Below, in pieces: positions 34,367-47,271 of a stretch of 64,000 bases of DNA. The first letter of the stretch is position 1; every line of letters starts with the position of its first letter. The position numbers and the translations under genes were made by a program. The notes below the pieces were generated by a model. It ran no database searches, had not been told where the DNA came from, and saw only the letters and a list, made by a program, of their open reading frames with translations. The stretch spans positions 85,269-149,268 of the forward strand of contig NZ_JAMBOK010000005.1 of NCBI RefSeq assembly GCF_023715585.1, in the 5' to 3' direction. The DNA comes from Sporosarcina luteola (GTDB lineage Bacteria > Bacillota > Bacilli > Bacillales_A > Planococcaceae).

Positions 34367-34383
34367 ACGATTCAATTTCGGAC

Positions 34384-35814
34384 TTATCGCTTGTTGATTT
34401 CCTCAAGGAGGATTTTATTCACTAATGGCGGGTTTGCTTGTCCCTTTGTTGCTTTCATGACTTGTCCGACGAGGAAGCCGACTGCGCGGTCCTTACCGTT
34501 TTTGAAGTCTTCGATCGATTGTTCATTCGCATCGAGAATTTCCGTCACGATTGTGCGGAGTGTGCCTTCGTCGGAAATTTGGACAAGGCCTTTCTCTTTT
34601 ACGATGTCAGCGGCATTCCCACCGTTTTCGATCAGTTCTTTAAACACTTTCTTAGCGATTTTAGAAGAAATTGTGCCATCCGTGATCAATTTGATCATGC
34701 TGGATAGACCTTCCGGCGTGAGTGCCGTGTCATGCAGCTCTTTCTGCTCCGCATTCAAGTACGCAGAAACTTCGCCCATCAGCCAGTTGGAAGCGAGCTT
34801 CGCATCCGCTCCCGCTTCAACCGTTGCGTCAAAGAAATCGGACATCTCTTTCGTCAACGTCAATACATGTGCGTCATATTCGGACAGTTCCAAATCATTG
34901 ACATACCTAGCTTTACGCGCATCCGGAAGCTCCGGGATTTCCGCGCGGACACGTTCCTTCCATTCTTGATCGATATGAATTTCCGGGAGATCCGGGTCAT
35001 TGATGAAGCGGTAGTCATTTGCACTGCCTTTGATACGCATGAGTACAGTTTGGCCAGTTGCCTCGTCATAGCGGCGCGTTTCTTGTTGGATTTCCTCGCC
35101 GGACAGAAGAATTTTTTCCTGGCGCTCGACTTCATTCGCAATTCCTCTGCGCACGAAGTTGAAGGAGTTCAAGTTTTTCAATTCGGTTTTCGTTCCGAAT
35201 TTCTCTTGCCCGAATGGACGCAATGAAATATTGGCGTCACAGCGCAAGGAGCCTTCCTCCATACGAACGTCCGAAACGCCTGTATATTGGATGATCGCTT
35301 TCAGTTTTTCAAGGAATGCATACGCTTCTTCCGGAGAGCGGATATCCGCTTCCGTAACGATCTCTATCAACGGCGTACCTTGACGATTCAAGTCGACGAG
35401 GGAATAACCGTTGTCGGAGTGCGTCAATTTACCTGCATCCTCTTCAAGATGGACGCGTTCGATGCGGATTTTTTTCTTTTTGCCTTCGACTTCGATTTCA
35501 ATCCAACCGTTTTGGCCGACTGGACGCTTGTCCTGGGAAATTTGATAAGCCGCCGGGTTATCAGGATAGAAATAATGCTTCCTGTCGAAATTCATGACAT
35601 CGGCAACTTCACAGTTCAGCGCCATGGAAGCTTTCATACCAAAGTCTACTGCTTGCTTATTCAACGTCGGAAGTGTTCCTGGGTATGCCAAGTCCTTCAC
35701 ATGGATATTCATATTCGGCTCTGCACCGTAATGGGATGGAGCCGGAGAAAAGATTTTTGTATCCGTTTTTAGTTCAACGTGGACTTCAAGTCCTACAATC
35801 GTTTCAAAGTTCAT
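34384..35814 (-). CDS. gatB: Asp-tRNA(Asn)/Glu-tRNA(Gln) amidotransferase subunit B
   Basis: The 476-residue tRNA-binding and kinase subunit of GatCAB activates misacylated Glu-tRNA(Gln) or Asp-tRNA(Asn). It begins with the conserved [12 protein letters not shown] and has [33 protein letters not shown] and EMKNL-like ELKNLNSF, plus the C-terminal YqeY-like tail domain (about 330-476). The ATG overlaps the gatA stop by one base (TAATG). Confidence 0.96.
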   Translation of the reverse strand: MNFETIVGLEVHVELKTDTKIFSPAPSHYGAEPNMNIHVKDLAYPGTLPTLNKQAVDFGMKASMALNCEVADVMNFDRKHYFYPDNPAAYQISQDKRPVGQNGWIEIEVEGKKKKIRIERVHLEEDAGKLTHSDNGYSLVDLNRQGTPLIEIVTEADIRSPEEAYAFLEKLKAIIQYTGVSDVRMEEGSLRCDANISLRPFGQEKFGTKTELKNLNSFNFVRRGIANEVERQEKILLSGEEIQQETRRYDEATGQTVLMRIKGSANDYRFINDPDLPEIHIDQEWKERVRAEIPELPDARKARYVNDLELSEYDAHVLTLTKEMSDFFDATVEAGADAKLASNWLMGEVSAYLNAEQKELHDTALTPEGLSSMIKLITDGTISSKIAKKVFKELIENGGNAADIVKEKGLVQISDEGTLRTIVTEILDANEQSIEDFKNGKDRAVGFLVGQVMKATKGQANPPLVNKILLEEINKR

Positions 35815-37280
35815 TAGTTAGTACCCTCCCCGATAGATGGAGTGCGTTTGTGGAAATCGGTCGCTTGTTCAAACGCGTGCGCCACTTTGTAAATGAGCGC
35901 TTCATCGAAGTGCTTCCCGATAATTTGCAGTCCGACCGGCAATCCATTTGAAAAGCCGCAAGGGATTGAAATTGCTGGAATGCCTGCCAAGTTGACCGAC
36001 ACTGTCAAAATGTCGTTTGCATACAGTGTCACTTGGTTTTCCGCGACGCCGCCGATCTCGTAGGCTGTTGTCGCACTCGTCGGTCCTACGATGACATCAT
36101 AATTGTTAAAGACAGATGCGAAGTCTTGTGCGATCAGCGTACGGACTTTCATCGCTTTAACATACAATTCTTCGTGATGATCCGCGCTTAGTGCGTATGT
36201 GCCGTACATAATCCGTTTTTTCACTTCCGTGCCGAACCCTTCTGAACGTGAACGAAGATAGATCTCTTCAAGGTTCTTCGCGCTTTCCGAACGATAGCCG
36301 TAACGGATGCCGTCGAATCTCGCGAGATTGGAAGAAGCTTCTGCAGTAGCAATCGTATAGTAAGTTGACGATGCATATTTGGAGTGCGGAAGCGTCACTT
36401 CTCCGATAGATGCGCCAAGCGATTCAAGGACTTTTAATGACGCACGAACTTTGTCCTTGACATCCTCTTCAATGCCTTCGCCCAAGTACTCCTTAGGCAC
36501 AGCAATGCGCAAGCCTTTAATATCGCCAGTCAAAGCGGCTTTGAAATCAGGCACTTGCTGAGGTGAAGACGATGAATCCCTGTGATCGACTCCTGAAATG
36601 GCGTTCAACAACAGCGCATTGTCCTCGACAGTCCGTGTGATCGGGCCGATTTGATCCAAAGAGGATGCAAACGCGACGAGACCGCTTCGCGACACTCTGC
36701 CGTATGTCGGCTTCATTCCGACGACTCCGCAGAACGCAGCTGGCTGGCGAACCGATCCGCCAGTATCCGTACCGAGTGAAAATGGCACTTCGCCCGCTGC
36801 CACAGCGGCTGCAGAACCACCTGAAGAACCGCCAGGCACACAGTCCAAATTCCATGGATTGTGTGTTGTCTGGAAAGCCGAACGTTCAGTTGTGGAACCC
36901 ATGGCAAACTCGTCCATATTCAATTTACCGACACTGACCATTCCCGCGTCGTTCACTTTTTCTACAGCTGTAGCGTTATAGACAGGTACGAAATTCTCGA
37001 GCATCTTGCTTGCACAAGTTGTAGCTGTTCCTTTGGTAACAATATTGTCTTTTATGCCGATCGGCAATCCGAACAGCGGTCCGCGGCCTTCAATCGATGA
37101 GTTGTCCAAGGCTTCCGCTTTCGCTAACGCCTCTTCTTCCGTCAACGCCAGGAACGCTTTCACTTTGCCATCCAACGCAGCAATCTGCTTGAATGAATCT
37201 TCGGTTACTTCTTTGACAGAGACTTCCCGGTTATGTAAAAGTGCTTGGAGTTCTGCTGCCGTCTTTTTCATTAACGTCAT
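35814..37280 (-). CDS. gatA: Asp-tRNA(Asn)/Glu-tRNA(Gln) amidotransferase subunit A
   Basis: This 488-residue amidase subunit frees ammonia from glutamine. The Ser-cisSer-Lys triad is seen as Lys77 (GIKDNI), Ser152 (PGGSSGGSA) and Ser176 ([10 protein letters not shown]). Length matches Bacillus GatA. The ATG has GGAGG eight bases upstream. Confidence 0.96.
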   Translation of the reverse strand: MTLMKKTAAELQALLHNREVSVKEVTEDSFKQIAALDGKVKAFLALTEEEALAKAEALDNSSIEGRGPLFGLPIGIKDNIVTKGTATTCASKMLENFVPVYNATAVEKVNDAGMVSVGKLNMDEFAMGSTTERSAFQTTHNPWNLDCVPGGSSGGSAAAVAAGEVPFSLGTDTGGSVRQPAAFCGVVGMKPTYGRVSRSGLVAFASSLDQIGPITRTVEDNALLLNAISGVDHRDSSSSPQQVPDFKAALTGDIKGLRIAVPKEYLGEGIEEDVKDKVRASLKVLESLGASIGEVTLPHSKYASSTYYTIATAEASSNLARFDGIRYGYRSESAKNLEEIYLRSRSEGFGTEVKKRIMYGTYALSADHHEELYVKAMKVRTLIAQDFASVFNNYDVIVGPTSATTAYEIGGVAENQVTLYANDILTVSVNLAGIPAISIPCGFSNGLPVGLQIIGKHFDEALIYKVAHAFEQATDFHKRTPSIGEGTN

Positions 37281-37304
37281 GTTACTTCCTCCTAAAAACA
37301 GTTA

Positions 37305-37592
37305 TCACAGGATATTCGGAACTTTGATCATTCCGTCTTCATGCTCTTTTACGCTTGCCAACATTTCGTCGCGATCCAGTACATCTTGCGGGACGTCTTC
37401 CCGGAGCACATTGAACATCTGCAACGGATGAGTCATCGGCTCTATGTTATCTGTATCCACTTCCTTCAACGCATCACCAAATTCTACAAGTTCGGAAATG
37501 ATTTCAGAAAAAACTTCCGCTTCTTGATCCGAAAAAGTGAGTTTCGCAAAGTTCGCGAAATAATGTACGTCTTCTGCCGTAAATTTCGTCAT
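37305..37592 (-). CDS. gatC: Asp-tRNA(Asn)/Glu-tRNA(Gln) amidotransferase subunit C
   Basis: This 95-residue small subunit wraps around GatA. It has the family start KFTAEDVHYFANFAKLTFS and the EPMTHPL and LREDVPQ segments. The start is ATG 37592 with GGGGAGG upstream; a 34-codon in-frame extension is not conserved and lacks a site. It leads gatCAB. Confidence 0.94.
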   Translation of the reverse strand: MTKFTAEDVHYFANFAKLTFSDQEAEVFSEIISELVEFGDALKEVDTDNIEPMTHPLQMFNVLREDVPQDVLDRDEMLASVKEHEDGMIKVPNIL

Positions 37593-37703
37593 TTGATTTC
37601 CTCCCCAATTGCAATTGTACGACTTATCATACCACCTAACAGGTATGTTGAAAAGCAACTGCGCCCATGGCTGACAGCATGGACGCACATTCAAACTGAT
37701 CTT

Positions 37704-38822
37704 CTAGTATCCATAAATATGGACGAACGGTTCATTACTGCCTGCTTCCTTGACAATGAGCGCCTCCGGGCCGTTCACCGAGGTGACACTCACTTCGACA
37801 TCGATATTGGGAAAGTGCTTAATGACGTGCGAAGCCAAGAACTGTGTGAAGCCAATGACTTCACCTTTCCCGAAAAACTGGATCGGTATGTCGATGGAAA
37901 TGGATTGCATACGTTTATCTTTGAAAAAACCTTTTCCGATCACGTTGACGAAGCTCGGAAAATAGTCATCGATATCCTGCTTGAATTTGCTGAATGTCGT
38001 ATTGATTTCTCGGTAATTGTCGATGTCGGCGGGAGCGGGAAGCAACACGTACCGTTCATTCACTTCTTTCCATCCGGAAGCTGCTGATTTGCCTTTATCA
38101 GCAAAAGCGGTAGCGAAATAAGTACCCGGGACAATCGCATTCCTCTTCTCCTGTTTGAACAGGCCGATAACTATCGGAATATCCTGGAACCCTTCTTTTG
38201 CACGCATCCTGCTGACGATTTTATCCGCCATGGCGATGCCTTGCTTTTCAAGTACCGAATCCGTTATTTCAATCTCTTTCCCGTCTTTGGAATAATAGAC
38301 GGAATTCAAGGCAAGTCCAATTGAAACACCGGACAGACGTACTTTCTTTTCGTCCGTCAGCGTCAAATAGTTTTGCTCGATAATATGCGCCAAATAGATC
38401 GGCTTCTCTTCCGCATCTTCCCCTTCCGCTTCAGGGGGATTCAAGCCTTGTTCATTGGTTGAACTTCTGGCAAGCCATGCGCGTGCAGTTTTCCCATCGA
38501 TATACTGGCCTTCTTGGAAGAAATAGTTTTTCGTGTCGAAATGCTGGGCGGATAAACGCAATAGCCCTTCTTCCGCTTCCCCGATATCATATTTCGTATA
38601 GATATTACTCACGACAAGGCCGCGGCTAGCGCTTTTCTTGAACGGGGTGACTGTCTTGTAATATGTGTCATTCACCTGTACATCTGGAATCAAGACAGTT
38701 TCTTCAACCTGTTCCTCATCATTTTCCTGGATGACTTCCTCTTTGTTGGGTCCGATGGACGGCATACAGCCGCTTAACGTAAGGACAACCGCCATGCCAG
38801 TTAGTGCAAATAGCCTTTTCAT
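37704..38822 (-). CDS. camS: CamS-family lipoprotein (YerH)
   Basis: This 372-residue secreted lipoprotein has a signal peptide with lipobox LSGC (Cys19), followed by an acidic linker and the CamS domain (YYKTVTPFKKSASRGLVV, PIVIGLFKQEKRNAIVPGTYFA, GKGEVIGFTQFLA). In enterococci and staphylococci the signal peptide of CamS-type proteins yields pheromone peptides; whether that applies here is unknown. It lies six bases after ligA, as yerH does in B. subtilis. Confidence 0.9.
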   Translation of the reverse strand: MKRLFALTGMAVVLTLSGCMPSIGPNKEEVIQENDEEQVEETVLIPDVQVNDTYYKTVTPFKKSASRGLVVSNIYTKYDIGEAEEGLLRLSAQHFDTKNYFFQEGQYIDGKTARAWLARSSTNEQGLNPPEAEGEDAEEKPIYLAHIIEQNYLTLTDEKKVRLSGVSIGLALNSVYYSKDGKEIEITDSVLEKQGIAMADKIVSRMRAKEGFQDIPIVIGLFKQEKRNAIVPGTYFATAFADKGKSAASGWKEVNERYVLLPAPADIDNYREINTTFSKFKQDIDDYFPSFVNVIGKGFFKDKRMQSISIDIPIQFFGKGEVIGFTQFLASHVIKHFPNIDVEVSVTSVNGPEALIVKEAGSNEPFVHIYGY

Positions 38823-38828
38823 TGAAAT

Positions 38829-40850
<2,022 letters not shown>

Positions 40851-43085
40851 CTACGCTTTTTCTATCGGTGCAAATTTGGCAAGAAGCCGTTTGATGCCTA
40901 CCGGTTCCGGGAACGCGATATCAAGTTCCAGATCATCGTGATTTCCTTTGACGCTAACGACCATGCCCGTCCCCCATGATTTATGGATCGCTTTGTCGCC
41001 CGCCTTCCAGCCCATCTTTTCTCCGCCGCTTGTTTTATAGACCGGCCTTTTGACAGCGGGGCGCACCGGTGCTTCCCCACGCGAAAACCCGCCATATGAA
41101 AAGCCTTGATTGTTATTGGAAGTCACTTCGATAATATCATCTGAAATCTCATTTAAGAAACGGGAAGGATTATTAATACTTGAGCGGCCGAACAATGTCC
41201 GGTAGGAAGCGCAAGTCAAAAAGAGCCGGCGTTCCGCACGGGTGATTGCCACATAGGCAAGCCTGCGCTCCTCTTCCATTTCTTCATCGTCGCCGATTGA
41301 TCTGACATGCGGGAAGATGTTCTCTTCCATGCCGATGACAAAAACGACCGGGAATTCGAGCCCTTTCGCCGCGTGCATTGTCATTAGGACGATTTTTTCC
41401 GTCGATTGGTTCTCTTCTTTATCCAACGAATCGATATCGGCAATCAACGCAAGGTCTGTCAGGAATGCGACGAGCGAACGGTCGCCTTCCTCCTCTTCGG
41501 CCCTCTTTTCGAAAGCTTCCGTGACGGAAAGGAATTCCTCAATATTTTCCAGCCGGCTTTCCGATTCAATCGTTTTCTCGCGGAGGAGCATTTCACGATA
41601 GCCCGTCTTTTCAAGCACCTGTTCAACAAGTTCCGTAACGGACAAGTATTCCTGCATTTGTGTAAATCCGCTGATCATATCCCTGAATTTAGAGGCTTCG
41701 TTTGCGGCCCTTGCCGTCAGCCCCATGAAATGGACCTCCTGCAACGCATCGAATACAGATCGGTCGTTCTCGATAGCGAATGATGCCATCCGTTCGAAAG
41801 AAGTCGCCCCGATGCTCCGCTTCGGTTCGTTTATGATCCGCGCGAGCGCTAAGTCGTCGTCGTTATTTGCAATCAATCGCAAATAGGCGAGCAAGTCCTT
41901 GATCTCTTTGCGGTCATAGAACTTCGTGCCGCCAACAATTGTATAATCGAGATTCGATTTCACCAGAAATTCCTCAATGACACGGGATTGGGCATTCGTC
42001 CGGTAAAGGATCGCGAATTGATCCAGCTTCAGGTTTTCACGTTCTTTCAGCTCGATGATCTGCTGGACGATGAACTGGGATTCGTCCTTTTCATCGGAGG
42101 CCTTATAGATCGTGATGGAATCACCCTCAGCATTATCCGTACGCAGTTTCTTGTCGTAGCGGCTCCGGTTGTTCTGGATGACGTCATTCGCCGCCTGCAA
42201 AATCGTTTTCGTCGAACGGTAATTCTGCTCGAGCAAAATGACGGTCGCATCACGATAATCCTTCTCGAATGAAAGGATGTTGCCGATGTCTGCGCCGCGC
42301 CATCTGTAGATTGATTGGTCGGAGTCACCTACGACGCACAGATTACGGAATTTCGCGGCTAGCATGTTGACAAGCCTGTATTGGGCATTGTTCGTATCTT
42401 GGTATTCATCAACGTGGATGTATTGGAATTTATTTTGATAAAACTCGAGGACTTCAGGGACGCGTTCGAATAATTTGAGAGTCATCATGATGAGGTCGTC
42501 AAAATCAAGCGATTGGTTTTGTCGCAGTTTTTTCGTATAGCCTTCGTAGATGTCTGCAATCGTCTTTTCGTAAGGATTCTGCGGGTTGATTTGCCCTTTA
42601 TACATTTCCGCATCGATGCATTCGTTTTTCGCCGAGCTGATTGCTCCGAGCATTGCACGCGGGTCGTATTGCTTCGGATCGATATTTCGCTCCTTCAGCA
42701 CATTTTTAATGGCCGTCAATTGGTCAGATGAATCGAGGATCGTGAAGCTTTTCGAGATACCGATCCGGTCAATGTCCCTCCGTAAAATCCGGACGCACAT
42801 CGAGTGGAATGTCGAAACCCACATCCGTTCACCAGAACCGGGTCCAAGCAGGCCGTTGATCCGTTCGCGCATTTCGCGGGCTGCCTTGTTCGTAAACGTG
42901 ATTGCCAATACATTGGAAGGGTACACCCCTTTTTCCACGATCAAGTAAGCGATCCGGTGGGTCAGCACCCGAGTCTTCCCGGATCCTGCGCCCGCCATGA
43001 TCAGCAGTGGCCCTTCTGTCTTTTTCACTGCGCGGGCTTGTTCAGGGTTCATGCCTGCAAGCAGATTCTGCGCGATTTCCTTCAT
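40851..43085 (-). CDS. pcrA: ATP-dependent DNA helicase PcrA
   Basis: This 744-residue superfamily 1A 3'-5' helicase has Walker A AGAGSGKT (31-38), [13 protein letters not shown], the DEYQDTN motif [21 protein letters not shown] and [14 protein letters not shown]. The C-terminal tail contains the KxGxKxxHxxWGxG-type [14 protein letters not shown] used for RNA polymerase or partner binding. It removes RecA and restarts forks. Its ribosome site (AAGGCGG) is weak. Confidence 0.97.
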   Translation of the reverse strand: MKEIAQNLLAGMNPEQARAVKKTEGPLLIMAGAGSGKTRVLTHRIAYLIVEKGVYPSNVLAITFTNKAAREMRERINGLLGPGSGERMWVSTFHSMCVRILRRDIDRIGISKSFTILDSSDQLTAIKNVLKERNIDPKQYDPRAMLGAISSAKNECIDAEMYKGQINPQNPYEKTIADIYEGYTKKLRQNQSLDFDDLIMMTLKLFERVPEVLEFYQNKFQYIHVDEYQDTNNAQYRLVNMLAAKFRNLCVVGDSDQSIYRWRGADIGNILSFEKDYRDATVILLEQNYRSTKTILQAANDVIQNNRSRYDKKLRTDNAEGDSITIYKASDEKDESQFIVQQIIELKERENLKLDQFAILYRTNAQSRVIEEFLVKSNLDYTIVGGTKFYDRKEIKDLLAYLRLIANNDDDLALARIINEPKRSIGATSFERMASFAIENDRSVFDALQEVHFMGLTARAANEASKFRDMISGFTQMQEYLSVTELVEQVLEKTGYREMLLREKTIESESRLENIEEFLSVTEAFEKRAEEEEGDRSLVAFLTDLALIADIDSLDKEENQSTEKIVLMTMHAAKGLEFPVVFVIGMEENIFPHVRSIGDDEEMEEERRLAYVAITRAERRLFLTCASYRTLFGRSSINNPSRFLNEISDDIIEVTSNNNQGFSYGGFSRGEAPVRPAVKRPVYKTSGGEKMGWKAGDKAIHKSWGTGMVVSVKGNHDDLELDIAFPEPVGIKRLLAKFAPIEKA

Positions 43086-43136
43086 ACTTCATACCGCCTT
43101 TCAAAAGAACGTTTGTTCTTCATTATATCTTAAAAC

Positions 43137-43832
43137 TTATCTATTGGATACCGATTTCACCGCTTTTACCGTCGACAGGGCAGCCTGCAGATCTTCATAG
43201 ATGATGTTGCCTACAATGACCGTATCTGCAAACTCCGCCATCATTTTAGCATCTGCCGCATTGCGGATTCCGCCGCCGTAAAACAACTTCGTCTGCTCAA
43301 GGACACGCGCCGCAGCTTTGACAATAGCAGGATCGCCGAGCATTCCGCTATATTCCAAATAAAATACAGGCAGTTTGAACAGATGCTCCGCCATCCGCGC
43401 ATAGGCGATGACATCCTCTTCATCGGGAGCTTCCTTTACACCGGTGAGATGGGCCGCTTTGCAATCTGTGTTGACGATTACATAGCCTTCCGCGATGACT
43501 TCATCCCAATCCATCATATGGCCGTATTCCTTCAAAGCGGCATGATGGATGCCGTTCACCCATTTTGTATCCGTCGAATTCAAGACCGTCGGGATGAAAT
43601 AATAATCGAATCCCATCGACACCGATTCGACAGTCGACACCTCAAGCGCAACAGGCACTGAGAATCTTCGGATGCGCGCCAGAAGGTCAAGGACGTTTTC
43701 AAGTGTCACGCCATCCGTTCCTCCGATAATGATGCCGTCTGTTCCGGATTCTGCAAGCTGTTCGAGATCTCTATCCGCCAATTGTTTTGCGGGGTCCACT
43801 TTAAAGGCGTGGCGCCAATTCATATAATCCAT
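43137..43832 (-). CDS. pcrB: Heptaprenylglyceryl phosphate synthase PcrB
   Basis: This 231-residue TIM-barrel prenyltransferase joins heptaprenyl diphosphate to glycerol-1-phosphate. Conserved segments are [44 protein letters not shown] and [13 protein letters not shown] [10 protein letters not shown]. The start is ATG 43832, eight bases after AGGTGG and giving the family's usual N-terminus; a GTG four codons upstream overlaps that site. Confidence 0.95.
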   Translation of the reverse strand: MDYMNWRHAFKVDPAKQLADRDLEQLAESGTDGIIIGGTDGVTLENVLDLLARIRRFSVPVALEVSTVESVSMGFDYYFIPTVLNSTDTKWVNGIHHAALKEYGHMMDWDEVIAEGYVIVNTDCKAAHLTGVKEAPDEEDVIAYARMAEHLFKLPVFYLEYSGMLGDPAIVKAAARVLEQTKLFYGGGIRNAADAKMMAEFADTVIVGNIIYEDLQAALSTVKAVKSVSNR

Positions 43833-43912
43833 TTTAGCTTCCACCTACTTCTGCAATTGCTTTTTGGATGCGCTCCAGTTACTTCGCGCTTCTGCTATTT
43901 CCCAGTATACCA

Positions 43913-43942
43913 AAAAAACCGGACGGATAGTTTCTCCGCCCG
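43913..43942 (-). terminator. Terminator of the yerA-yerB-yerC unit
   Basis: CGGACGGA (43920-43927) pairs with TCCGCCCG (43935-43942), with one wobble, followed by seven Ts on the minus strand. It separates yerC from pcrB. Confidence 0.9.
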
Positions 43943-43943
43943 A

Positions 43944-44261
43944 TCACTTCTTGTCATTATTGTCCGCAAGCTCTGGATAGAGGCGGTCAAGTACAGTGTT
44001 ATATCCGCCGGATCCGTAATCGACGCATCGTCTCACTCTAGAGATTGTCGCAGTGCTTGCGCCGGTTTCATTTTGAATCCGATCATACGTCTTTTTCTGC
44101 CTCAATGCATGCGCGACTTCGAGACGCTGTGCCAATGATTGCAGTTCGCTCATTGTGGCAAGGTCGTCAAAGAACATATAGCATTCTTCCAGATCCTTCA
44201 ATTCCAATATCGCTTTAAACAGCTGATCCGTTTGTTCACTTCGGATTTTATCGATTTGCAT
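43944..44261 (-). CDS. yerC: TrpR-like protein YerC/YecD
   Basis: This 105-residue protein is of the YerC/YecD family, with a TrpR-like helix-turn-helix (SELQSLAQRLEVAHALRQKK, then TGASTATISRVRRC). The DNA target is unknown. The start is ATG 44261 after AGAGGGGG; a seven-codon extension is unlikely. It follows yerB by 24 bp. Confidence 0.9.
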   Translation of the reverse strand: MQIDKIRSEQTDQLFKAILELKDLEECYMFFDDLATMSELQSLAQRLEVAHALRQKKTYDRIQNETGASTATISRVRRCVDYGSGGYNTVLDRLYPELADNNDKK

Positions 44262-44285
44262 AGTTCCCCCTCTTTCTATCAAGAT

Positions 44286-45365
44286 TTACGGCGTATACGT
44301 TACAGATTTTGCAATTCCGGAATGCGTAGGGATGATATGGATCCACGTCTTGCCGGAAACTAATTTTGCTGGAACTCCATTTTCCACCGGTACGAGGAAT
44401 CCATCAATGTTTTTCCATTCCAGCTCTTTCACGGTTCCCGCTTGGAACAGCATTGCTTTGCCGCCGCTTTCAATATCGACCGATTGCCTTCCGACATTGT
44501 CGATCGTTCGATGGTTCGCTTCCATGACGATGAGGTTGGCTAATCCGACTTGTTCTCCGTTCGCTTTATCCATCGTCAGTACTCCATTCACCATCCGGTT
44601 ATACGTTTCCGTCCCTGGATCGTAGGAGAATGTGTTGATGAAATCCTTATTGGAGCTGAAGCGGACGACGATCATTGATGCGCTATCCCCTATTTTAGCA
44701 TCCTCTGCCGTTTCATGGTATGCAAATGGAGGGACCTTCGAAATTTCGGTGGATGCACCGACCTTCTCCATCGCAGCCAGTATGTTCTCACCGGTGATAT
44801 ACGAATTATGGGGAGCTTTTCGGTCAGTCGATCTTTTGAACAACGTCCCGTCATATTGCATGCCATTTACATTATCCACGTATCTGCGCGCCAACAGCTT
44901 CTGCGCATCGGGGCTATAGCCGTGCGCTACGTAAAATGCATCCATCCCTTTCGAGAGGTAGATGAAATAGTCACGTGCACTTCTAATCGGGCCGACCGTT
45001 TCCGGCAGCTCGCTTTGGAACAAAGCTAAAAATCTCGTGACATTCCCTTCAGCCATGAATTCATAAATGACGTCCGCCTGGCTGATCCCCGATTGCGGCC
45101 TGGCATGCGGGTGATTGTTGATTGTTGCGAGCACCGGTCTCGTCCAGTTCTCCTCTTCGGTCAACACGCCTGTAAACGGCGCCTGGTAGTGGAGAGAACC
45201 GTCTTCCTCCGGCTCTTCCATCAGCTCATCAATTTCGACTTCTTCCATCTCTTCCGGCTCCGGTACAATCTCTTCCGCGCCGGCTTTCTCTCTTTTTGAA
45301 CACGCTGACAGCAACAGCAACATGATGGCTAGTCCCAACAGCCACCCTCTCTTTTTTCCTTTCAT
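44286..45365 (-). CDS. yerB: DUF3048 lipoprotein YerB
   Basis: This 359-residue secreted lipoprotein has lipobox LLSAC (Cys22) and an acidic linker, then the two-part DUF3048 domain (PVLATINNHPHARPQSGISQADVIYEF, GPIRSARDYFIYLS, KAPHNSYITGENI). Function is unknown. It lies between yerA and yerC, an arrangement shared with B. subtilis. Confidence 0.9.
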   Translation of the reverse strand: MKGKKRGWLLGLAIMLLLLSACSKREKAGAEEIVPEPEEMEEVEIDELMEEPEEDGSLHYQAPFTGVLTEEENWTRPVLATINNHPHARPQSGISQADVIYEFMAEGNVTRFLALFQSELPETVGPIRSARDYFIYLSKGMDAFYVAHGYSPDAQKLLARRYVDNVNGMQYDGTLFKRSTDRKAPHNSYITGENILAAMEKVGASTEISKVPPFAYHETAEDAKIGDSASMIVVRFSSNKDFINTFSYDPGTETYNRMVNGVLTMDKANGEQVGLANLIVMEANHRTIDNVGRQSVDIESGGKAMLFQAGTVKELEWKNIDGFLVPVENGVPAKLVSGKTWIHIIPTHSGIAKSVTYTP

Positions 45366-45374
45366 CCGTTCCTC

Positions 45375-47093
45375 CTATCTTCCCGTCGCCGGAATAATTA
45401 CTTCATTTTTCATAACTTCATAAAGCCCTATTTGTGTCGCCCGTACATATGGCAAGTGTGTGGATTGAAGGAACAGGAACGTGTAGATGGCATCGCCATG
45501 TTTATACCCCCGCTCTGATAACGCTTTTTTCAGTGCAACCTCCCGATCTATTAAAACATCCATATGCTCTGCCGATAGGCCACCGCCGATCGGCAGCGGA
45601 ATTGACGCAGCAATGTCTCCGTCTTCAACGAGAACCATGCCGCCCTTCATCCGTTTCATTTCATCGAACGCAAACAGCATTGCCTGTTTGTCCTTCCCGA
45701 TGAGGATGATATCTCCCGTATTTGAATAGGAGGACGCAAAGCCCTGCACGTTCTCCGCGAAGCCTTTGATGACTGTATTCACCCGCCACTCCCCGTTTCG
45801 ATCAATCAGCATGAGGAAACTTTCATCGTGCTCATTGGAAAGCTTGTCCGCCGACAGGTCAAGTGTCACTTCATACGGCTTCGTAATAACATCATTTACC
45901 ATTTTAATGCCGATTGTTTCTTTAAAGTCAAAATCCTTTTCATTCAAATTGAAATCCAGTTCGAATGGCGGAACGAGAGACCAATCGACTTGCTTGAAAG
46001 GAGCAGTCGCTTCATGATTACGTTTCAGCCATTCACCTTTTGACAGGACGTCCGTCGGTACCGGATTTGTCTCATCCTCCAGGAAATTGAGCGTTGCATA
46101 TCTTCCTGTCGCGATGATGCCATGCTTATCATCGATGCCGTAGTAACGTGCGACATTATAAGACGCCATCAAATACGCGTCAACCGGTTTCACCCCTGCG
46201 TCAAGTGCGACTTGGATGCATTTGTCCATGACCCCATCGATATGGAAGGAAGGCGTCGAGCCATCCGTCGTCATCATGAGATGGTCGAAAACGTCCAACT
46301 CCTTGTCGAGTACGCCTTTCAGTAAATTCGGCAAATCCGGACGGATCGATGAATGACGCAACGTTACTGCATACCCTTGCAAGAGGCGGGCTTCCACTTC
46401 TTCGGTTGTCATCGCTTCATGATCGCCGTCCGCCCCGAGCAGTTTCATCCTCGCAAGCGTCCGCTGGGAAGCTCCTGGGAAGTGGCCTTCAATCTTTTTC
46501 CCTGCTTGTTTAGCTGCATTAACAGAAGCTGTCATATCCGGATCGCCGTTCATGAGGCGCGGCCAACCTGTCAGTTCTCCGCCCATGAGAACATCGTCCC
46601 GCTCCAGCCATTCACCAATCGCCTCTTGGTTGAACACTTCCGCTTCATTTTGCAAGACCGTTTGGGAATCAAACCGTGCCCACCAATAAAACGAAAACGG
46701 CAGACGATTCAATTGGTCAATCAATTTGAATGCCCTTTCATTTCCGAGGAGCATGAAGAACGTCAAGTTGTCCGATAGGAACGTTGTCGTCCCAAGCCTG
46801 CCTGCATAGTCGGCGAAGGTTTCAGGATTGTACAGCTGGAATGGATGGACATGCGGTTCTATATAGCCCGGAACGATTCGTTTACCTGTTGCATCGACGA
46901 TTTCCGAGCCTTCCGTCATCGCTGGCATTCTGCTGCCTGTATAGACAATCCGATCGTCTTTGATCCATATATTGCCCGTTACCCATTTTTTGAATATGGA
47001 ATGTAGATACGTCGCATTTTGGATGATGAGGTCAGGAGCGACTTTCCCGTTGATTACCCCGAGTTGTCGTTGGATTTCATGTTGGTCCCACAT
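45375..47093 (-). CDS. yerA: Adenine deaminase-like amidohydrolase YerA
   Basis: This 572-residue amidohydrolase has the metal site PGYIEPHVHP, then GGELTGWP, GKKIEGHFPG, RHSSIRPD and MTTDGSTPS, and the C-terminal adenine-deaminase domain (GFAENVQGFASSYSNTGDIILIG). It is annotated as a probable adenine deaminase in Bacillus, but the activity is not proven. AAAGGGG precedes the ATG. Its position between purine genes and germination genes is compatible with purine recycling. Confidence 0.87.
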   Translation of the reverse strand: MWDQHEIQRQLGVINGKVAPDLIIQNATYLHSIFKKWVTGNIWIKDDRIVYTGSRMPAMTEGSEIVDATGKRIVPGYIEPHVHPFQLYNPETFADYAGRLGTTTFLSDNLTFFMLLGNERAFKLIDQLNRLPFSFYWWARFDSQTVLQNEAEVFNQEAIGEWLERDDVLMGGELTGWPRLMNGDPDMTASVNAAKQAGKKIEGHFPGASQRTLARMKLLGADGDHEAMTTEEVEARLLQGYAVTLRHSSIRPDLPNLLKGVLDKELDVFDHLMMTTDGSTPSFHIDGVMDKCIQVALDAGVKPVDAYLMASYNVARYYGIDDKHGIIATGRYATLNFLEDETNPVPTDVLSKGEWLKRNHEATAPFKQVDWSLVPPFELDFNLNEKDFDFKETIGIKMVNDVITKPYEVTLDLSADKLSNEHDESFLMLIDRNGEWRVNTVIKGFAENVQGFASSYSNTGDIILIGKDKQAMLFAFDEMKRMKGGMVLVEDGDIAASIPLPIGGGLSAEHMDVLIDREVALKKALSERGYKHGDAIYTFLFLQSTHLPYVRATQIGLYEVMKNEVIIPATGR

Positions 47094-47180
47094 TTCGATA
47101 ACCCCTTTTGAAGAGTATTCTTTGTACTTTATCGTAGCATAGCATCCTAGTGAAGAATAGAGTGATTACATTATTTGTAT

Positions 47181-47208
47181 GAAATTTCAGTCGTCAATTT
47201 CCATTATG
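47181..47208 (+). promoter_or_regulatory. Possible sigma-G promoter of the germination operon
   Basis: GAAAT (47181-47185), 16 bases, then CATTATG (47202-47208) loosely fits the forespore sigma-G consensus. Support is the downstream ger function; one -10 position deviates. Confidence 0.3.
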
Positions 47209-47271
47209 TATTGTTTAAATTGATTGCGGGAACGCTAAAGGGAACTTGCTCAGTTGAAGGGAGAGTTGCAA

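Larger units (their letters stand above)
33884..34383. other. 500-bp intergenic region with palindromic repeats
   Basis: This region has no convincing gene. It holds a 58-bp double-hairpin repeat (33954-34011), a roughly 100-bp nested palindrome (34206-34303) and the gatB terminator. Short plus-strand frames here have no ribosome sites and no recognisable proteins. Confidence 0.6.

Noticed and set aside
34391..34969. A 192-codon plus-strand frame antisense to gatB
   Set aside because: It lies opposite a highly conserved gene with no start signals, a typical shadow frame.
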